Position numbers and translations under genes: made by a program. Of a stretch of 6,473 bases of DNA, positions 5,438 through 6,473 are shown piece by piece. The stretch is from Treponema sp. UBA3819 (lineage in GTDB: Bacteria > Spirochaetota > Spirochaetia > Treponematales > Treponemataceae), in contig DFDV01000054.1 in NCBI GenBank assembly GCA_002369025.1, positions 1 through 6,473 on the forward strand, in the 5' to 3' direction. Every line of letters starts with the position of its first letter. The first letter of the stretch is position 1. Under the pieces are notes generated by a model. That model was not told where the DNA came from, ran no database searches, and was given only the letters and a program-made list of their open reading frames with translations.

Positions 5438-6473
5438 ATGGCTCTTAAACCAATTAATGAAGTAATGAAAAAGGTTTCTCGTCCAGAGAAAGTTTTGCAG
5501 TTTGGTGAAGGCGGATTCCTGCGCGCTTTTGTTGACTGGCAGATTGATATCGTCAACGAAAAAACAGACTTCAACGGCAACATCGTTATCGTTCAGCCGC
5601 TTGAAAAAGGCATGATTGATGCAATGAACGCACAGGACAACCTGTACACCACAGTTCTCCGCGGTATGAAAGACGGAAAACCGACTGTTGAAACACGCTG
5701 CATCAATTCTGTAAGCCGCTCAATCAACCCCTACACAAACTATGATGAATACATCGCTCTGGCTTCAAGCCCGGATCTGCGCTTCCTCGTTTCAAACACA
5801 ACAGAAGCTGGTATCCGCTTTGACGCAGAGATTGACGGTGTTCCGGTTACCCTCGACCAGAAACCCCAGAAAAACTACCCTGCAAAAGTAACTGCTTTCC
5901 TTTACAAGCGTTTCCAGGCATTCAAGGGTGATACATCAAAGGGCCTTATCCTCATTCCTTGTGAACTTTCTGACCAGGCAGGTCTTAACCTCCGTATCAA
6001 TATCCTGCGCTATGCAGAAATGTGGCAGCTGGGACCGGACTTCATCAACTGGTTCGACGAAGCTTGTGACGTTTGTTCATGTCTCGTTGACCGCATCGTT
6101 CCGGGATACTTCCCCCTCCTTGCAAAAGAAGAAAACGGCAAGACTCAGGCAGAAAATATCTGCGAAAAACTGGGCTACGAAGACAAACTCCTCGACTCAG
6201 CAGAACTCTTCCACTTCTGGGTTATCGAATCTAAGAAATCACATGAAGATGAACTTCCCCTCGTTAAGGCAGGTCTTTCAGTTAAGTGGGTTCAGAACAT
6301 GGACTACTACCACACACGCAAGGTCCGCATCCTGAACGGCGCTCACACATCTTCAGTTCTGGCAGCTTTCCTGGCTGGTTCAAACTATGTTCAGGATATC
6401 GTTTGTTCAGAAAAAGTTGGAAGCGGATTCAATACACCGAATGCTGATGCTCAGAAATTCATGCACGACATCA
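5438..6473 (+). CDS. uxaB: Tagaturonate reductase (altronate oxidoreductase), 3' end beyond window
   Basis: This cytoplasmic enzyme reduces D-tagaturonate to D-altronate with NADH (EC 1.1.1.58), the second step of galacturonate breakdown after uronate isomerase. It belongs to the polyol-specific long-chain (mannitol-type) dehydrogenases. Visible residues 1-345 hold the nucleotide-binding start VLQFGEGGFLRAFVDW (19-34), SNTTEAGI (119-126), IPCEL (173-177) and LVDRIVPGY (216-224). The family catalytic signature K-x4-N-x2-H is intact as KVRILNGAH, with Lys295, Asn300 and His303. The family is usually about 480-490 residues, so roughly 140 are missing at the right edge. No frameshift is seen. FLRAFVDWQID and NTTEAGI favour UxaB over fructuronate reductase (UxuB) or mannitol dehydrogenase. 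The start is fixed by GGAGG 10 bases upstream. Codons are markedly C-ending (AAC, ATC, TTC, CGC) compared with the regulator, which suggests strong expression. It diverges from the regulator, its likely controller. Confidence 0.9.
   Translation, partial: MALKPINEVMKKVSRPEKVLQFGEGGFLRAFVDWQIDIVNEKTDFNGNIVIVQPLEKGMIDAMNAQDNLYTTVLRGMKDGKPTVETRCINSVSRSINPYTNYDEYIALASSPDLRFLVSNTTEAGIRFDAEIDGVPVTLDQKPQKNYPAKVTAFLYKRFQAFKGDTSKGLILIPCELSDQAGLNLRINILRYAEMWQLGPDFINWFDEACDVCSCLVDRIVPGYFPLLAKEENGKTQAENICEKLGYEDKLLDSAELFHFWVIESKKSHEDELPLVKAGLSVKWVQNMDYYHTRKVRILNGAHTSSVLAAFLAGSNYVQDIVCSEKVGSGFNTPNADAQKFMHDI

Noticed and set aside
5359..5583. 74-codon minus-strand open frame over the uxaB start
   Set aside because: It covers the uxaB promoter, ribosome binding site and N-terminus in antisense. 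There is no family resemblance.
5928..6335. 135-codon open frame on the plus strand
   Set aside because: It is out of frame inside uxaB, whose own frame carries the intact catalytic motif over the same bases. The alternative protein is Ser/Thr-rich and featureless.
1..6473. CRISPR array, insertion sequence or phage genes
   Set aside because: There are no spaced direct repeats of CRISPR length, no transposase or integrase motifs and no terminal inverted repeats. All four genes are ordinary metabolic or regulatory types.

Overview
The window looks like a carbohydrate-utilisation locus of a moderately AT-rich anaerobe. The best guess is a pectin-using spirochaete of the Treponema type. This rests on the gene families alone: LplB/LplC-type permeases next to a soluble regulator that fuses a LacI-type sugar-binding domain to an AraC-type DNA-binding domain. 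No rRNA or other phylogenetic marker is present, and a Clostridia-like origin cannot be excluded.

Layout. Three genes are read leftward on the minus strand. First comes a 1066-residue hybrid regulator (5212-2012), then two ABC-transporter permeases, lplB-like (1938-997) and lplC-like (972-85), separated by 24 bases. Beyond lplC the last 84 bases hold two stem-loops, and the window then ends. The solute-binding protein expected with these permeases is not in view. Divergent from the regulator, across a 225-base T-tract-rich intergenic region, a tagaturonate reductase (uxaB) starts at 5438 and runs off the right edge with 345 codons visible. No gene-free stretch exceeds 300 bases. All other long open frames lie inside these genes and look like shadows.

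How the parts may work together (inference). LplB/LplC relatives of the YteP/YtcP group are known for importing complex, often pectin-derived oligosaccharides. UxaB reduces tagaturonate, an intermediate of galacturonate breakdown. The regulator between them probably senses an intracellular sugar or uronide through its N-terminal domain and controls both flanks through its C-terminal AraC domain. The simplest reading is a pectin or galacturonide uptake and catabolism locus.

Most unusual feature. Between its sensor and DNA-binding ends, the regulator carries what look like remnants of a two-component phosphorelay. There is a histidine-kinase-like dimerisation helix with Ser (573) where the phosphoacceptor His should be, a shortened ATPase-like segment with no recognisable G boxes, and a receiver-like segment with Glu (888) where the phosphorylated Asp should be. 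The intergenic region also holds repeated ACTAGT-cored sites, near-phased T-tracts, and a small hairpin that overlaps the uxaB ribosome binding site.
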